From Clostridia bacterium (lineage in GTDB: Bacteria; Bacillota; Clostridia; Christensenellales; Aristaeellaceae): a stretch of 64,000 bases of DNA. Of the stretch, positions 36,001 through 46,887 are shown piece by piece. Position numbers and translations under genes: made by a program. The notes under the pieces are model-generated. The model was not told the DNA's origin, made no database searches, and saw only the letters and a list, made by a program, of their open reading frames with translations. The stretch covers positions 62,001-126,000 of the forward strand of contig JAFSKN010000054.1 of assembly GCA_017448975.1 (NCBI GenBank), in the 5' to 3' direction. Each line of letters begins with the position of its first letter. Position 1 is the first letter of the stretch.

Positions 36001-36226
36001 CGAGGGCAGCCAGGAAATCCCCGACGCCCTGCGCCAGGGCCATATCGCCTACGTGATCAACACCCGCCGCCTGGATTCTCCCGCCGAGGCCAGCGACGGC
36101 ATCGCCATCCGCCGTCTGGCGACGGACAACAACGTGTCCATCTTTACCTCCCTGGACACCGTGCGCGTGCTGCTGGACGTGCTGGAGGAAACCACCCTGG
36201 GCATTTCCACCATCGACGCGGAGTAA
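33050..36226 (+). CDS. carB: Carbamoyl phosphate synthase large subunit
   Basis: The 1058-residue subunit makes carbamoyl phosphate from ammonia, bicarbonate and two ATP. It has the duplicated ATP-grasp layout: KKVLIIGSGPIVIGQA at the start, the matching IVVLGAGPIRIGQG at about residue 550, and EVNPR motifs in both halves. The C-terminal allosteric MGS-like domain lies from about 930. It needs the glutaminase subunit CarA to use glutamine, and no carA is present here, so that gene must be elsewhere. The start follows AGGAGG. Confidence 0.96.
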   Translation: MAKRTDIKKVLIIGSGPIVIGQAAEFDYAGTQACLALKEEGYEVILCNSNPATIMTDTAIADKVYMEPLTLEYVAKILRYERPDAIVPGIGGQTGLNLAMQLEKKGVLRECGVELLGTSSESIERAEDRELFKEMCLKIGEPVIPSEITYNIEEAKAAAQRIGYPVVLRPAFTLGGTGGGFANDEGELTEIAMNGFALSPVHQVLVEKSVKGYKEIEFEVMRDSTDHAITICGMENIDPVGVHTGDSIVVAPILSLNEHDLKMLNDSAIKIIRELKIEGGCNVQFALNPQSSEYFLIEVNPRVSRSSALASKASGYPIARVTAKIALGMALEDIAVAGGTAAIEPSLDYIVAKFPRFPFDKFASAPNTLGTQMKATGEVMGIGSTLEECLLKSVRSLETGACHFYLPKFDGKTDEELLDSIGTFRDDNVYAIFELLRRGVSIETLHEKTMITELFLESFRRIVDMERELKDNINSEDALRKAKIMGFSDAYIARLWHLDEREIYFRRKRAGITPVFRMVDTLHTGAYIAYLYSSYSNQNDSRLTDKKKIVVLGAGPIRIGQGVEFDYSTVHAVQTIRRAGYEAIIINNNPETVSTDYTTADKLYFEPLTPEDVMAIIDFEKPQGVIASLGGQTAINLAQPLMDRGVTIIGTDCAAIERAENRDSFEKLLLALGIPQPKGRAVTSIEAGVAAAEEIGYPVLVRPSFVLGGRAMQIVANETQLRKYLKSAVEIDAEKPVLVDKYIEGKEVEVDAICDGLDVFVPGIMELVERTGIHSGDSISVYPAFSISDKVKGVILQYAKKLGLGIGIKGLYNIQFIVDRQENVFIIEVNPRSSRTVPFLSKATGYSLADIATEVILGKTLKEQGIFCLYPEEKKRFYVKVPVFSFNKIKGLDVYLSPEMKSTGEAIGYDAKLNRALYKALQASGMHLQNYGTVFATIADHDKEEALPLIRRFYNLGFNIQATLGTARFLKEHGIRTHVLGKISEGSQEIPDALRQGHIAYVINTRRLDSPAEASDGIAIRRLATDNNVSIFTSLDTVRVLLDVLEETTLGISTIDAE

Positions 36227-36250
36227 CGGGGGACAGGGAACGGACGGGGC

Positions 36251-36277
36251 GTTCTTTCTTGGAGCCCAAGAAAGAAC
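36251..36277. repeat. 27-bp palindrome between carB and the CHAP gene
   Basis: GTTCTTTCTTGG (36251-36262) and CCAAGAAAGAAC (36266-36277) form a perfect 12-bp stem with a 3-base loop. No U-tract follows, so it is not a clear terminator. Confidence 0.7.
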
Positions 36278-36301
36278 CAAAGAAGGCACTTTGAGGGCTT
36301 T

Positions 36302-36841
36302 ATGGAAAAAGCAACGAGAAAAACATTGGCATTGATTGCGAAAGAAAAAGCGCTGTTCCCTTTTCATGGGTACATTCCAGGTCAGGCGTCCAATCTGGAA
36401 CCGATCATCCGTTTTTTTCCCTCTTGGAGCCTGAAAGAAGCGGACGGGTTATGGTGCGCGGCGTTCGTGTATTATTGCTGTGTGGAAGCGGGCTTTGAAA
36501 TCCCTTACCGGCCCAACGAATGTATCACCTGTCATTTGGCAGGCTGCGTTGCTTGGGAGGAATTTGCTCTCGGCGACCGGCGAATAGAATATCACAAGGG
36601 AACGGAAGCCTTTGGGCCGGAAGCGGGCGATATCGTTCTTTACGACAGGGTGTTCGACAATCAGCCCCATGACCATATGGGCATCGTTCTGCAAAAGCAA
36701 AAGGATTCGATCCTTGCGGCGGAGGGAAACGTCCAGAATGTATCGGGATTGATCGAACGTCCCTTGGACGGGCATATCCGGGCGTATATCCGTCTCCCGG
36801 ACGGTTATTGCTATGGAGGAGGCCGTCATGCGAATTGGTGA
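36302..36841 (+). CDS. CHAP-domain amidase/peptidase-like protein in the pyr operon
   Basis: The 179-residue protein fits a CHAP (NlpC/P60-like) cysteine hydrolase: the nucleophile Cys in LWCAAFVYYC (about residue 52), GDIVLYD, the His in HDHMGIV (about 121) and a polar residue in AEGNVQ. CHAP enzymes usually cut peptidoglycan peptides or amides outside the cell, but this one has no signal peptide or membrane segment. It lies between carB and pyrK on the same strand. Its substrate is unknown; an intracellular amidase or export without a signal are both possible. Confidence 0.75.
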   Translation: MEKATRKTLALIAKEKALFPFHGYIPGQASNLEPIIRFFPSWSLKEADGLWCAAFVYYCCVEAGFEIPYRPNECITCHLAGCVAWEEFALGDRRIEYHKGTEAFGPEAGDIVLYDRVFDNQPHDHMGIVLQKQKDSILAAEGNVQNVSGLIERPLDGHIRAYIRLPDGYCYGGGRHANW

Positions 36842-36925
36842 AGTGGGTCTGCCGACAAATGATACAATATGCTTCCGATGCTTTTCGGATAACGGCTGAA
36901 TTTCATCATCTGACAGGAGAATTGC

Positions 36926-39248
<2,323 letters not shown>

Positions 39249-39271
39249 AGCCCCGTTTTGCCCGAAAACAT

Positions 39272-39312
39272 ACGGACGGAGAAGCCCATCTCGCTTCCCC
39301 GTCCGTTCGTTT
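39272..39312 (+). terminator. Terminator of the pyr operon
   Basis: ACGGACGG (39272-39279) and CCGTCCGT (39299-39306) form an 8-bp stem followed by TCGTTTATAT. It lies 23 bases after pyrF. Confidence 0.65.
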
Positions 39313-39883
39313 ATATCTGCCCGGCGATCAGCTCCCAGTCGTTATCGGAAATCTCTAATATTTCTTTTACCTGCGGTTCTGATAAGCCCAAATTGGCCTT
39401 TATATTCCTAACGGTTTCAATCAGCAAACGAAAGTGTTCTTCCTTTCGCCCCCTTTCCAGGGCTTCATTGCGCATATCTTCCATAGCCTTGCACATTTCA
39501 CTGACCCCCTTTGGATTCTCCTTGAAATAGCGTGCCCGCCGGGCAAGAATATCATAATGCATATCGGCGGGGTCGTTGCACAGAAAATCGTGCATGAGCC
39601 TGCCCAGATCGTCGTTGCCCTGATACTGGGCGTTGACGTACAGGATGTGTTCCCGATCTTTGAAGCGTTCCCCGGTGACCAGATTCATGCGTTCGATGGG
39701 ATACAGGCCCGCGCCTTTTCCGAAGAAATCATGCTCGGTCACAAAGATGACGTAGGTTTCGGGAAGCTCCTCAAACTCCTGCCCGGCGTTCAGGCTTTCC
39801 ACATCCAGCGCCGCGGCGTGGTATCGAGTCCGCTCGGACCGCCTCCTTCCACCTTTATTTTCATTCTGTCTTCCGCTTTTCAA
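39311..39883 (-). pseudogene. Truncated Rpn-family nuclease/transposase remnant
   Basis: The readable 190 codons match the C-terminal half of Rpn (PD-(D/E)XK recombination-promoting nuclease/transposase) proteins: RYHAAALDVESLNAGQ, then LPETYVIFVTEHD, then a tail of the ERGRKEEH type. The N-terminal nuclease core, with its Asp and Glu-x-Gln residues, is missing. The first 15 or so residues are low-complexity and basic and do not belong to the family. There is no ribosome binding site or promoter at the 5' end. The break lies near 39850, next to the restriction-modification genes, so their arrival may have destroyed it. Confidence 0.7.
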
Positions 39884-39926
39884 CTGCTTTACTGGTTTTT
39901 CTTTTATTCCACCGAAGCTACATATA

Positions 39927-40676
39927 TCAGATTGAAATGCGTTTCACATTCAATCTCTTTTCCATGAGCGATATATAATCATCATTCTTATCACAAAGAA
40001 TTGCTTTGAACCCGTTTTTTATCGCAGATGCGCCCGTAGTTCCTGAGCCGGCCATAGGGTCAAAAACCATTTGGTTTTCTGCCATTGCCATAAGTAATAA
40101 CTTGTCAAATACAGCTTCAGGTTTTTGGGACGGATGACCCGTTTGTTCATTCTTACCAACGAAACCAATTAGTAAAGGCGCTTCAATAACAGTGGGAGGC
40201 CCCGGCACAAACCGCATTTTTCCAGTTTCAAGTTTTTCTTTTTGTGTTTCATTCAAAAAGTGTTCTGGATGCAAGGAATACCCTCGACGCATGAATTGAA
40301 TACACGCATTTTGACTTGAACGCCATCCACGAATAACAGACGGGCAGTTTTTGTAATACCATGTCAACCATGATGCCATATAAAAACCTTTAGGAGCATA
40401 TCGAACATAAGGTCCGATTACTTCCGGGAATCCCCACAAATACAACAATTCCGACAATTCGCCAGATCTTTCTAACAACTGATTAATAAATGAATCATAT
40501 TCATCTATCGGTAAAACGTTACCTTTGCCCTTGTTATACCATGGGTCAAGCATAGTACATGCAACATGTATTTCTTCTGTTTTCAAAAGGCTAATAGAAT
40601 CAAAAACATCCATTGGAGGTAGTATAGCTATCCCTTGTTTGTTAATTGATTCAAATATTATGTCTTTCACGCTCAT
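39927..40676 (-). CDS. Beta-class DNA methyltransferase of a restriction-modification pair
   Basis: The 249-residue protein has the catalytic motif IV as DPWYNKG (about residue 44) and the AdoMet motif FDPMAGSGTTG near the C-terminus (about 208), the order of beta-class N6-adenine/N4-cytosine methyltransferases. Its start overlaps the stop of the endonuclease gene as ATGA, so the two are coupled. It should protect host sites from that endonuclease. The gene is strongly AT-rich relative to pyrF and mfd on either side, consistent with transfer. Target sequence unknown. Confidence 0.85.
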   Translation of the reverse strand: MSVKDIIFESINKQGIAILPPMDVFDSISLLKTEEIHVACTMLDPWYNKGKGNVLPIDEYDSFINQLLERSGELSELLYLWGFPEVIGPYVRYAPKGFYMASWLTWYYKNCPSVIRGWRSSQNACIQFMRRGYSLHPEHFLNETQKEKLETGKMRFVPGPPTVIEAPLLIGFVGKNEQTGHPSQKPEAVFDKLLLMAMAENQMVFDPMAGSGTTGASAIKNGFKAILCDKNDDYISLMEKRLNVKRISI

Positions 40677-42190
40677 TTTGTTTTAACAAATCCTTTCTCC
40701 AGCAGCCATTGAATATCTTCAAATGGTTCTACATGGGAACGCCATAACAACTCCAACATTGGTGCAATCTCTAAAGCGCGTTTTATCGCATCAGCTTGAA
40801 GCAATCCCCAATAAGTTGAATATCCCGGAACAGTCAAATAACCCGCGATTTTGTCCGCCGGAATCGGCTGACCATAATTTGCAATGGTATCAAGTATGCA
40901 ATATTTTCTTACAACGCTTTCTCTACTGGCTGATATAACAAACGGTTCTGTTTCAGATAAAAGCGCGTTTCTGATAGCGGAACTAATTCCCGTCTCTATT
41001 TCGTCAAGAGAATAGCCATCATTCAGCAATTTTTGAATTACATCATCTTTCTTACCGCCTGTCATCAAAATAGCATGTTCGATTTCCAGCGTAGTAAGGA
41101 AGCTTATACCCTGTAATTCTCGGCGCAGCTTCAACGGTGCTGTACAAATCTGTATGAAATTCTTTGTCGATGGTTTTGCAAGCATTTTTCGCAAATCACC
41201 GTTCAAAGAAGAAAAATAACCTGCCCCATCGAGGTACTCAATAAAAACAGCTTGTGGAAACTTTTTTAATGTTACTTCACGGCTGCTGTCGGTTTGGTCT
41301 ACAACTTTATGTGAAACACTTCCAGAATCCCCGGCGTAAAACTGACTCTGAATAAAGACCTTTGCGCCGCTTTCCCTTGACTGATATGGAATAATGAAAT
41401 CATATTTCCTCTTTTTAATCTGCGGGTTTGCTTCGATATCTCCAAGAATTTGTCCGATTTCAACATCCTGTGTATTGTAATCTGTTCCTGCTTCAAGCCC
41501 CCATTCTGTCATATATGAACGGAGAACAGTTTCCGGAATGTGCCCTTGCGTTGCTGTAATAGAACCGCGAGATTGAAAAACAACAATAGGGCTAAGCAAG
41601 GAATCTTCATTTCCCATCTGCTTTTGCGTATAGTAAGCGGTTCCTAAACTCCATAACTGTTTGGCATAATCTTCATCTGAAATGATAAGATGAAAATAGC
41701 TTTCAAGAAATCTTTCCTGAAACTCTGCTTTACCATCTGCTTGAATAATGATCTTTGTTACTGCGTCAAACTGTAAGGTTCGTGGCAGTTGTTTTTTAAC
41801 CCAACGTCCAGAACTATTCTTCTGTGGATATTCGCAAATTCCGTAGGTATTGCGTAACAAAAGCGGGAACTGACATTTCAAATTGTTATCCGTTTTTCCT
41901 GTGACAAGAAGCAATACCCCACATATACTATTCAAAATAGCTTGTTTTTCATCTTCGTTCTGACCTGAAATAAGATTGACCGTATTGTGTGCAAGAGCAG
42001 ATGAAGAACAACTCGATAAAAAATTAAAGTTGTTCGTGATTTGTGCCATATAATCAAACCCGCGCTTCATACCGTCCAAATTCACCTTGAATTGCGGCAT
42101 GTCTCGAATTTCGCCAAGTGAAGGTGTAACCCAAATATCAAATTCAGACATTTTTTCTTCGAGCGATTCATCATAAAGCCGTAGTTTCAT
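40673..42190 (-). CDS. Putative type II restriction endonuclease
   Basis: This 505-residue protein starts at the ATG at 42190 (GGGGTG upstream). It is called an endonuclease because of its coupled methyltransferase and a segment around residue 260 (KYDFIIP, then VFIQSQFYAGD, then SVSHK) that looks like a PD-(D/E)XK-type core with Asp and Gln-x-Gln residues. The rest is not recognised. A C-terminal part (about 400-505) resembles a winged-helix region. It is AT-rich and has its own promoter at 42242. It could instead belong to another nuclease class; direct evidence is limited. Confidence 0.65.
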   Translation of the reverse strand: MKLRLYDESLEEKMSEFDIWVTPSLGEIRDMPQFKVNLDGMKRGFDYMAQITNNFNFLSSCSSSALAHNTVNLISGQNEDEKQAILNSICGVLLLVTGKTDNNLKCQFPLLLRNTYGICEYPQKNSSGRWVKKQLPRTLQFDAVTKIIIQADGKAEFQERFLESYFHLIISDEDYAKQLWSLGTAYYTQKQMGNEDSLLSPIVVFQSRGSITATQGHIPETVLRSYMTEWGLEAGTDYNTQDVEIGQILGDIEANPQIKKRKYDFIIPYQSRESGAKVFIQSQFYAGDSGSVSHKVVDQTDSSREVTLKKFPQAVFIEYLDGAGYFSSLNGDLRKMLAKPSTKNFIQICTAPLKLRRELQGISFLTTLEIEHAILMTGGKKDDVIQKLLNDGYSLDEIETGISSAIRNALLSETEPFVISASRESVVRKYCILDTIANYGQPIPADKIAGYLTVPGYSTYWGLLQADAIKRALEIAPMLELLWRSHVEPFEDIQWLLEKGFVKTK

Positions 42191-42241
42191 AAGAACACCC
42201 CGTTTCTGCATTTGATTGCTGGATATAATAACACAGATAGC

Positions 42242-42270
42242 AGTATAGCACAAACTTACAACGTTCTCAA
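42242..42270 (-). promoter_or_regulatory. Promoter of the restriction-modification pair
   Basis: On the minus strand, TTGAGA (42265-42270) and TATACT (42242-42247) are separated by 17 bases, about 50 bases before the endonuclease start codon. No controller gene is seen upstream. Confidence 0.7.
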
Positions 42271-42439
42271 TACGGTGTCTTGCCAGAATTTCTGTTATCT
42301 TTCTGTATCGGCTTGTAGATTTAAGCGACAAACAGACATAGAGAAACGACGAAAGCCCTAAAACTAAGCATTTTCGCCGTTCTGAATATACTCTTTTTCA
42401 GAATATAAACGTGAAAAGGGCGGTTCGCGTTTTTCGTTT

Positions 42440-45400
42440 TCAGTTTTCCTCCCCCATCACCGCTTCCGTTTTCTCCAAAATCGGCACTGCGGCGCGGAGC
42501 AGTTCTTCCACGGTCAGTTTGGGATCGCGGAACAGGATGGCCGGTTCCTTGGAGGCGGAGAGCAGCAGGCGTTTGTCCGTTTTTTCCAGGGCGGCGTACA
42601 GGCGGGCGGGGTCCAGGGGGGCGTTGGGGTCCAGGCGGCAGACCAGGGTGTTGGCGGTGTAGTTCACCCGGTTCACGCCCAGCCGTCCGCAGATGCCCCG
42701 CAGGTGGGCGATGTCGATCAGGTTCATCACGCAGTCGGGAATATCGCCGAAGCGGTCGATCATTTCCTCGATCACGTCCTCCCGAATCTCGCGGGTCTTG
42801 ATCATGGCGATGCGCTTGAAGATTTCCATGCGCTGGGTGTCGCCCCGCACGTATTCGGCGGGCAGGTAAGCGTCCACCCGCACCTCCACCCGGGTTTCCG
42901 TCTGGTAGGGCACCTTTTCGCCCTGGGCGCCCCGGGCTTCCCGCACGGCTTCCTCAATGAGGCGGCAGTACATATCGTAGCCCACCTGGGCCACCTGACC
43001 GGACTGCTCGGGGCCGAAGATGTTGCCCGCGCCGCGGATTTCCAGATCGCGCATGGCGATGCGGAAGCCGGAGCCGAATTCCGTGAACTCCCGGATGGCG
43101 GACAGGCGCTTCTGGGCGGTTTCGGACAGCATTTTGTCCGGCCGCACGGTAAAGTAGGCGTAGGCCATGCGGTTGGAACGGCCCACCCGGCCCCGGAGCT
43201 GATAGAGCTGGCTCAATCCGAAGCGGTCCGCGTCGAAGACGATGATGGTGTTGGCCGTGGGCACGTCCAGACCGTTTTCAATGATGGTAGAGCACAGCAG
43301 CACGTCGAACCGGCCCTCGTAGAAGTCCAGCATCACGTCCTCCAGCAGGCTTTCCTTCATCTGCCCATGGGCCACGGCGATGCGGGCCTCCGGAACCAGG
43401 GCGCGGAGGCGGGCGGCAAACTGGTCGATGTGCCGCACCTGATTGTACAGGAAATACACCTGCCCCTGCCGGTTCAGCTCCCGCATGACGGCGTCCCGGA
43501 TCACGGCGTCGTTGTAATCCAGCACGTAGGTCTGCACGGGGTAGCGTTCCTCCGGCGGCGTCTGCAAAAGGCTCATATCCCGAACCCCCACCATGGACAT
43601 GTGCAATGTGCGGGGAATGGGCGTGGCGGACAGGGTGAGCACGTCCACCTGATTTTTCATGTTTTTGATGGATTCCTTGTGGGCCACGCCGAAGCGCTGT
43701 TCCTCGTCCACGATGAGCAGGCCCAGGTCCTTAAAATGCACGTCCTTGGACAAAAGCCGGTGGGTGCCCACCAGAATGTCGATCTTGCCCTCCGCCGCTT
43801 TGCATAGGGTTTCCTTTTGCAGCTTGGGGCTGCGGAAACGGGAAAGCACGTCGATCTCCACCGGGAAATGGGCGAAGCGCTTGAGCATGGTGTAATAATG
43901 CTGCTGGGCTAAAATGGTGGTAGGGGCCAGCAGGGCCACCTGTTTGCCGTCCATGACGGCCTTCATGGCGGCGCGGAGGGCCACTTCCGTTTTGCCGTAG
44001 CCCACGTCGCCGCACACCAGGCGATCCATATTGCTAGGCGCTTCCATATCCCGGCGGATGTCCTCCACGGCCTTGTCCTGGTCGGGGGTCAGCTCGTAGG
44101 GGAAAGCGTCCTCAAATTCCCGCTGCCAGGGGGTGTCCGGGCAGAAGGCGTGGCCGGGGTTGGCCTGACGGTCGGCGTACAGCTTCACCAGGTCGAAAGC
44201 TAACTTTTTCAGGCCGGCCTTGACCTTGTTTTTTTTCTTTTCCCAATCGTTGCCGCTTAAGGAGTTCAGGGGCGGCGGGTTGTCCTGGCCGCCGATGTAT
44301 TTCTGCACCCGGTCGAACTGATCCGTGGGCACGTACAGCTTATCGCTGCCCTGGTACTGGATCAGCAGGTAGTCCCGGTAGGTGCCTTCGCTTTGGAGCC
44401 GCACGGTGCCCTTGAAGATGCCCACGCCGTGGGCCTCGTGCACCACATAGTCCCCTTCCTTTAAGTCGGTAAAGGCTTCGATGCGCTCCCCGGCGGTCTG
44501 GCGCTTCCGGGTCTTGCGGTAGCCCGCGCCAAAGAGGTCGCTGTCGGCGATGACGGCCAGCTTGCAGTCCGGCAGAGTAAAGCCGTGGCTGAAGGTCTGG
44601 GGCCAGATCACCGCGTCCCCCGCTTTGACAGCCATGCCCTCCTCCCAGGCGGGCACGGGTACGTCCATTTCGGTCAGGGCCGTTTGCAGGCGGTGGGCGC
44701 GGGCTTCGCCGCCCGCCATGAGCAGCGTGAGATAGCCTTCCTTTTCCCAGGCTTTCAGGTCGCCGCCCAGATCCTTGAACCGGGACACGTATTTGGGCGC
44801 GTTCACCCCGGCGAAGCGGGTGATGCGGGTGGGCTTTAATTCTCCCATGCCCCGCAGGAATTCCATCAGCAGGTGGATGGGACGGCCCTGCATGGCGGCG
44901 GCCGCTTCCTCCCAGGTGCGCAGCAGATTGCCCTGCTCCGGCACGGCCTCCTGGCGCTCTAAGGTCAGCTTGAAATCCTCCCCGAAGCCCGCCAGCCGGT
45001 CTTCGCACCGGGCCTTGACCCGTTCCGGCTCTTCAAGGACCAGAATGGGATCGTTTAAGTATTCCCACAGCCAGGCGCAGGGCACGTCCAGCGCCCCGGC
45101 CCATAAGGACAGGGTGGGCGGCTGCAATCCCGCGTCCAGGTGGTCGGCGTCCTGGAGCAATCTGCCCACTCCGGTATCGTACACCCGGCGCACGGGAACG
45201 GCGGATTTTTCTTCTTTGCTTTCTTCCTCGTCCTCCGGCAGGGGCGGCAAATCGGCGTTCAAAAGATGATCCGGCAGGCGCTTCATCTGCTCCCGCACCA
45301 GGGCGCGGATGGACGCGGCATAGGACGCGGGCAGCAGCCATTCCACCGCCGGATAGAAATTCACTTCCTCCAAATTATCCAGGCTCCGCTGACTGATAGG

Positions 45401-46015
45401 GTCGAAAGCGCGGAGGGAGTCCACCTCGTCGTCCCAGAATTCCACGCGGGTAGCGCCGTTTTCGGCGGGGGAGAAGGCGTCCACGATGTCGCCGCGCAGG
45501 GCGCACTGGCCCCGGCCCTCCACCATGTCCACCCGCTCGTAGCCCATTTTTACCAGACGGGCCACCAGTTCGCCGGGCTCCATTTTGCTGCCGGAGCGCA
45601 GGCAAACGGCGTGCTCCTCATACTTCGCCGGGGGCATCATGCGGGTGAGCAGCGCTTCGGCGGAAACGCACAGCACCTTGATTTCGCCCCGGCGGGCCCG
45701 CTGCAGAACGGACAGGCGCTGGAACGCGGTTTCCCGGCTGGCGGTGCCCCGGGTGAAATTCATATCCGGCACGGGCAGCACCGCCGTGCCTCCGCCTAAC
45801 CACGCGGCGCAGTCGTCCGCCGCCCGCATGGCCGTGGCGTCGGAGGGCGCGACGTACAAAACGGGCCTGCCGCTTTCCGCCGCAAGCAGGGCGGCATAGA
45901 AGGGCCGCTGGCCCTCCGCCATATCGTACAGGGCGGCAATGCCGTTTTCGCGCGCGTCAAAAGCCTCCCGAAAGGCTGGGGAGGCGTGTAAAAAATCCCG
46001 AACATTATTCAGCAT
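42440..46015 (-). CDS. mfd: Transcription-repair coupling factor
   Basis: The 1191-residue ATPase removes stalled RNA polymerase at DNA lesions and recruits UvrA. It has a UvrB-like N-terminal region, a polymerase-interacting domain (about 545-620), and a RecG-like motor with Walker A GDVGYGKTEVA (about residue 669), DEEQRFG and LSATPIPRTL, then the TRG motif region and a C-terminal domain. Its start overlaps the end of pth by 11 bases. The GC-rich gene borders the AT-rich restriction islet at its 3' end. Confidence 0.96.
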   Translation of the reverse strand: MLNNVRDFLHASPAFREAFDARENGIAALYDMAEGQRPFYAALLAAESGRPVLYVAPSDATAMRAADDCAAWLGGGTAVLPVPDMNFTRGTASRETAFQRLSVLQRARRGEIKVLCVSAEALLTRMMPPAKYEEHAVCLRSGSKMEPGELVARLVKMGYERVDMVEGRGQCALRGDIVDAFSPAENGATRVEFWDDEVDSLRAFDPISQRSLDNLEEVNFYPAVEWLLPASYAASIRALVREQMKRLPDHLLNADLPPLPEDEEESKEEKSAVPVRRVYDTGVGRLLQDADHLDAGLQPPTLSLWAGALDVPCAWLWEYLNDPILVLEEPERVKARCEDRLAGFGEDFKLTLERQEAVPEQGNLLRTWEEAAAAMQGRPIHLLMEFLRGMGELKPTRITRFAGVNAPKYVSRFKDLGGDLKAWEKEGYLTLLMAGGEARAHRLQTALTEMDVPVPAWEEGMAVKAGDAVIWPQTFSHGFTLPDCKLAVIADSDLFGAGYRKTRKRQTAGERIEAFTDLKEGDYVVHEAHGVGIFKGTVRLQSEGTYRDYLLIQYQGSDKLYVPTDQFDRVQKYIGGQDNPPPLNSLSGNDWEKKKNKVKAGLKKLAFDLVKLYADRQANPGHAFCPDTPWQREFEDAFPYELTPDQDKAVEDIRRDMEAPSNMDRLVCGDVGYGKTEVALRAAMKAVMDGKQVALLAPTTILAQQHYYTMLKRFAHFPVEIDVLSRFRSPKLQKETLCKAAEGKIDILVGTHRLLSKDVHFKDLGLLIVDEEQRFGVAHKESIKNMKNQVDVLTLSATPIPRTLHMSMVGVRDMSLLQTPPEERYPVQTYVLDYNDAVIRDAVMRELNRQGQVYFLYNQVRHIDQFAARLRALVPEARIAVAHGQMKESLLEDVMLDFYEGRFDVLLCSTIIENGLDVPTANTIIVFDADRFGLSQLYQLRGRVGRSNRMAYAYFTVRPDKMLSETAQKRLSAIREFTEFGSGFRIAMRDLEIRGAGNIFGPEQSGQVAQVGYDMYCRLIEEAVREARGAQGEKVPYQTETRVEVRVDAYLPAEYVRGDTQRMEIFKRIAMIKTREIREDVIEEMIDRFGDIPDCVMNLIDIAHLRGICGRLGVNRVNYTANTLVCRLDPNAPLDPARLYAALEKTDKRLLLSASKEPAILFRDPKLTVEELLRAAVPILEKTEAVMGEEN

Positions 46016-46580
46016 GGCGATTGTTGAAGCGGTTCATGGCTGTGTCAATGCCGTTCTCCGCCCAGCAAATGGCCGCGTCGGCGGCCAGCATGTAGGCGTC
46101 AAAGGCAATTTTCCGCTCCTCCTCCGTCTGGAATTTGCTGAGCACCCAATCGGCCAAGTCCCACTGGGGCGGCGGCGCGCCCATGCCCACCCGCACCCGG
46201 GGAAAATCCCCCGTGGCGGTGCATTGCACGATGTGGCGCAGGCCGTTGTGGGTGCCGGGGCCGCCCTTGGGCCGGATGCGCACCTGCCCGAAAGGCAGGT
46301 CGATATCGTCCACAATGAGCAGCATGTCCTTCGGTTCCATTTTGTACCAGCTCAGAGCGTCCGATACGGTGTAGCCGCTTAAATTCATAAAGGTCTGGGG
46401 CTTGATGAGCACCAGCTTTTCGCCGCCCAGCAGGGTTTCACCGATCAGGCCCTGGAATTTCATTTTTTTGATGGGCGTGTTCAGCTTGGCGGCGATGATG
46501 CTGATCACGTCAAACCCGACGTTGTGCCGGGTATGCTCATATTTTTCGCCCGGATTTCCCAGGCCAACGATGGCTCGCAT
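46005..46580 (-). CDS. pth: Peptidyl-tRNA hydrolase
   Basis: The 191-residue enzyme releases peptides from prematurely dropped peptidyl-tRNA. It begins IVGLGNPGEKYEHTRHNVGF with the catalytic His, followed by KPQTFMNLSG, DDIDLPFG and GGPGTHNGLRHI. Ribosome binding site: AAAGGAG. It has a good promoter at 46632 and is coupled to mfd; this pth-mfd order is standard in Firmicutes. Confidence 0.96.
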   Translation of the reverse strand: MRAIVGLGNPGEKYEHTRHNVGFDVISIIAAKLNTPIKKMKFQGLIGETLLGGEKLVLIKPQTFMNLSGYTVSDALSWYKMEPKDMLLIVDDIDLPFGQVRIRPKGGPGTHNGLRHIVQCTATGDFPRVRVGMGAPPPQWDLADWVLSKFQTEEERKIAFDAYMLAADAAICWAENGIDTAMNRFNNRHAE

Positions 46581-46631
46581 GGGTGCTCCTTTCCCGCCTG
46601 TTCAAAATACCCGGAAGATACCGGGCACTTC

Positions 46632-46660
46632 ATTATAATGGATTTGGAGGACCGCGTCAA
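46632..46660 (-). promoter_or_regulatory. Promoter of pth-mfd
   Basis: On the minus strand, TTGACG (46655-46660) and TATAAT (46632-46637) are separated by 17 bases. A small CCCGG/CCGGG hairpin lies in the leader at 46609-46624. The remaining gap up to 46855 has a short stop-free protein-like frame but no start codon, so I leave it as non-coding. Confidence 0.75.
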
Positions 46661-46855
46661 GAAAAGCGTCACGCTGAGCAATGATCCTATTCTTCCAAAT
46701 TATCCAAGGATGCGGCGCAGAAATATTTCGAGAGCTATGCCGCCGCGCATGGCAATGCCCGGGAATATGGAACGCCGTATACTTTGCAAAGCATGAAACC
46801 GGCACATGAAAAAAGACGCGGCGGCGCCTTTCTTCCAAAACATACTTTAACACCC

Positions 46856-46887
46856 AAGAACGGCATGAAATCAGCCGTTCTTTTTTA
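46856..46887 (+). terminator. Hairpin with U-tract at the oppF end
   Basis: AAGAACGGC (46856-46864) and GCCGTTCTT (46874-46882) are followed on the plus strand by TTTTTT-AA. The U-tract is on the plus strand and overlaps the 3' codons of oppF. It would stop rightward antisense transcription, and its stem can also protect the oppF mRNA end. Confidence 0.55.

Noticed and set aside
46662-46856. Short plus-strand frame with protein-like residues (KDAAQKYFESYAAAHGNAREYG) between pth and oppF, followed by a hairpin with a U-tract.
   Set aside because: It has no start codon or ribosome binding site, and a stop codon precedes it. It may be a gene remnant, but I cannot name the parent.
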